DNA of 33,068 bases from CAZAQB01 sp964487155 (lineage in GTDB: Bacteria > Pseudomonadota > Gammaproteobacteria > Nitrococcales > Nitrococcaceae): NCBI GenBank assembly GCA_964487155.1, contig CAZAQB010000022.1, forward strand, positions 1-33,068, read 5' to 3'. Of the stretch, positions 32,942-33,068 are shown one piece after another. The position numbers and the translations under genes were made by a program. The notes under the pieces are model-generated. The model saw nothing but the letters and a program-made list of their open reading frames with translations. It made no database searches and was not told the DNA's origin. The first letter of the stretch is position 1, and each line of letters starts with the position of its first letter.

Positions 32942-33068
32942 TGGCGGCGCTCCCGGCCAGGCCCCCCCGGGCGGCGGACTGGCTGCCGGAAGCGCCGCCG
33001 GAGCTTGCCGTGAGCGACCTCACCCTGGACAGCCGCCACGCCCGACCCGGCGTGGCGTTTCTCGCCCT
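32941..33068 (+). CDS. murE: UDP-MurNAc-tripeptide synthetase MurE (N-terminal part, cut by window end)
   Basis: Only the first 42 codons are present. The frame starts MAALPARPP and includes LAVSDLTLDSRHARPGVAFLA, which matches the N-terminal Mur ligase domain (the D-S-R-x-x-x-P-G motif). MurE adds meso-diaminopimelate to UDP-MurNAc-L-Ala-D-Glu in gammaproteobacteria. The ATG overlaps the ftsI TGA by one base (TGATG), and the ftsI-murE order is standard. Catalytic motifs lie beyond the window. Confidence 0.85.
   Translation, partial: MAALPARPPRAADWLPEAPPELAVSDLTLDSRHARPGVAFLA

Overview
This window is a gene-dense, very GC-rich stretch of a gammaproteobacterial chromosome. Gene content and order point to the Chromatiales/Ectothiorhodospiraceae side of the class. 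The lpt-rpoN-hpf-ptsN cluster continues into an HPr kinase, RapZ, a mannose-type EIIA and HPr; mlaFEDCB-ibaG-murA-hisGD is followed by a DegS/AlgW protease, a Nif3-like protein, petABC and sspAB; and the rsmI / lpoA-yraN-diaA block adjoins rnpB and the mraZ division cluster. The taxon is inferred from synteny, not from a marker comparison. Nearly everything is core housekeeping: envelope lipid transport, LPS, peptidoglycan, respiration and regulation. I see no phage, toxin, defence or CRISPR locus.

Layout. (1) 1-346: a 3'-intact, left-truncated repeat element (copy A). (2) 347-10056, minus strand: kdsD-kdsC-lptC-lptA-lptB-rpoN-hpf-ptsN-hprK-rapZ-EIIA(Man)-HPr-mgtE, read from right to left. 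Many neighbours overlap by 4 nt (ATGA or GTGA), suggesting translational coupling. (3) 10106-10430: the full copy (B) of the same repeat element, in the opposite orientation, placed between kdsD and a YrbG-like Ca2+/Na+ antiporter. A and B therefore bracket the whole minus-strand block as inverted repeats. (4) 11632-18407, plus strand: mlaFEDCB, ibaG, murA, hisG, hisD, with a likely sigma70 promoter before mlaF and a perfect 17-bp inverted repeat between mlaE and mlaD. (5) 18408-18663: a cluster of GTAG-type REP sequences between convergent hisD and degS. (6) 19935-24539, plus strand: Nif3-like gene, petABC (cytochrome bc1 complex), sspA-sspB. (7) 24540-24852: a long nested inverted repeat. 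(8) 24853-27774, minus strand: lpoA-yraN-diaA, divergent from rsmI. (9) 28889-29238: rnpB. (10) 29524 to the window end, plus strand: mraZ-rsmH-ftsL-ftsI-murE (cut by the window end), with a textbook sigma70 promoter and 10-nt-spaced MraZ boxes.

How the genes work together. kdsD/kdsC make Kdo and lptCAB builds part of the LPS export bridge, while mlaFEDCB runs phospholipid traffic across the same envelope. murA, lpoA, ftsI and murE cover peptidoglycan precursor synthesis and its septal use. The ptsN-hprK-rapZ-EIIA-HPr set has no sugar permease here and looks like a regulatory phosphorelay. No unmistakably new multigene system is visible. The most interesting signals are the paired TIR-bounded REP elements, odd residues in HPr kinase, RapZ and the DiaA-locus protein, and several strong intergenic hairpins inside operons.
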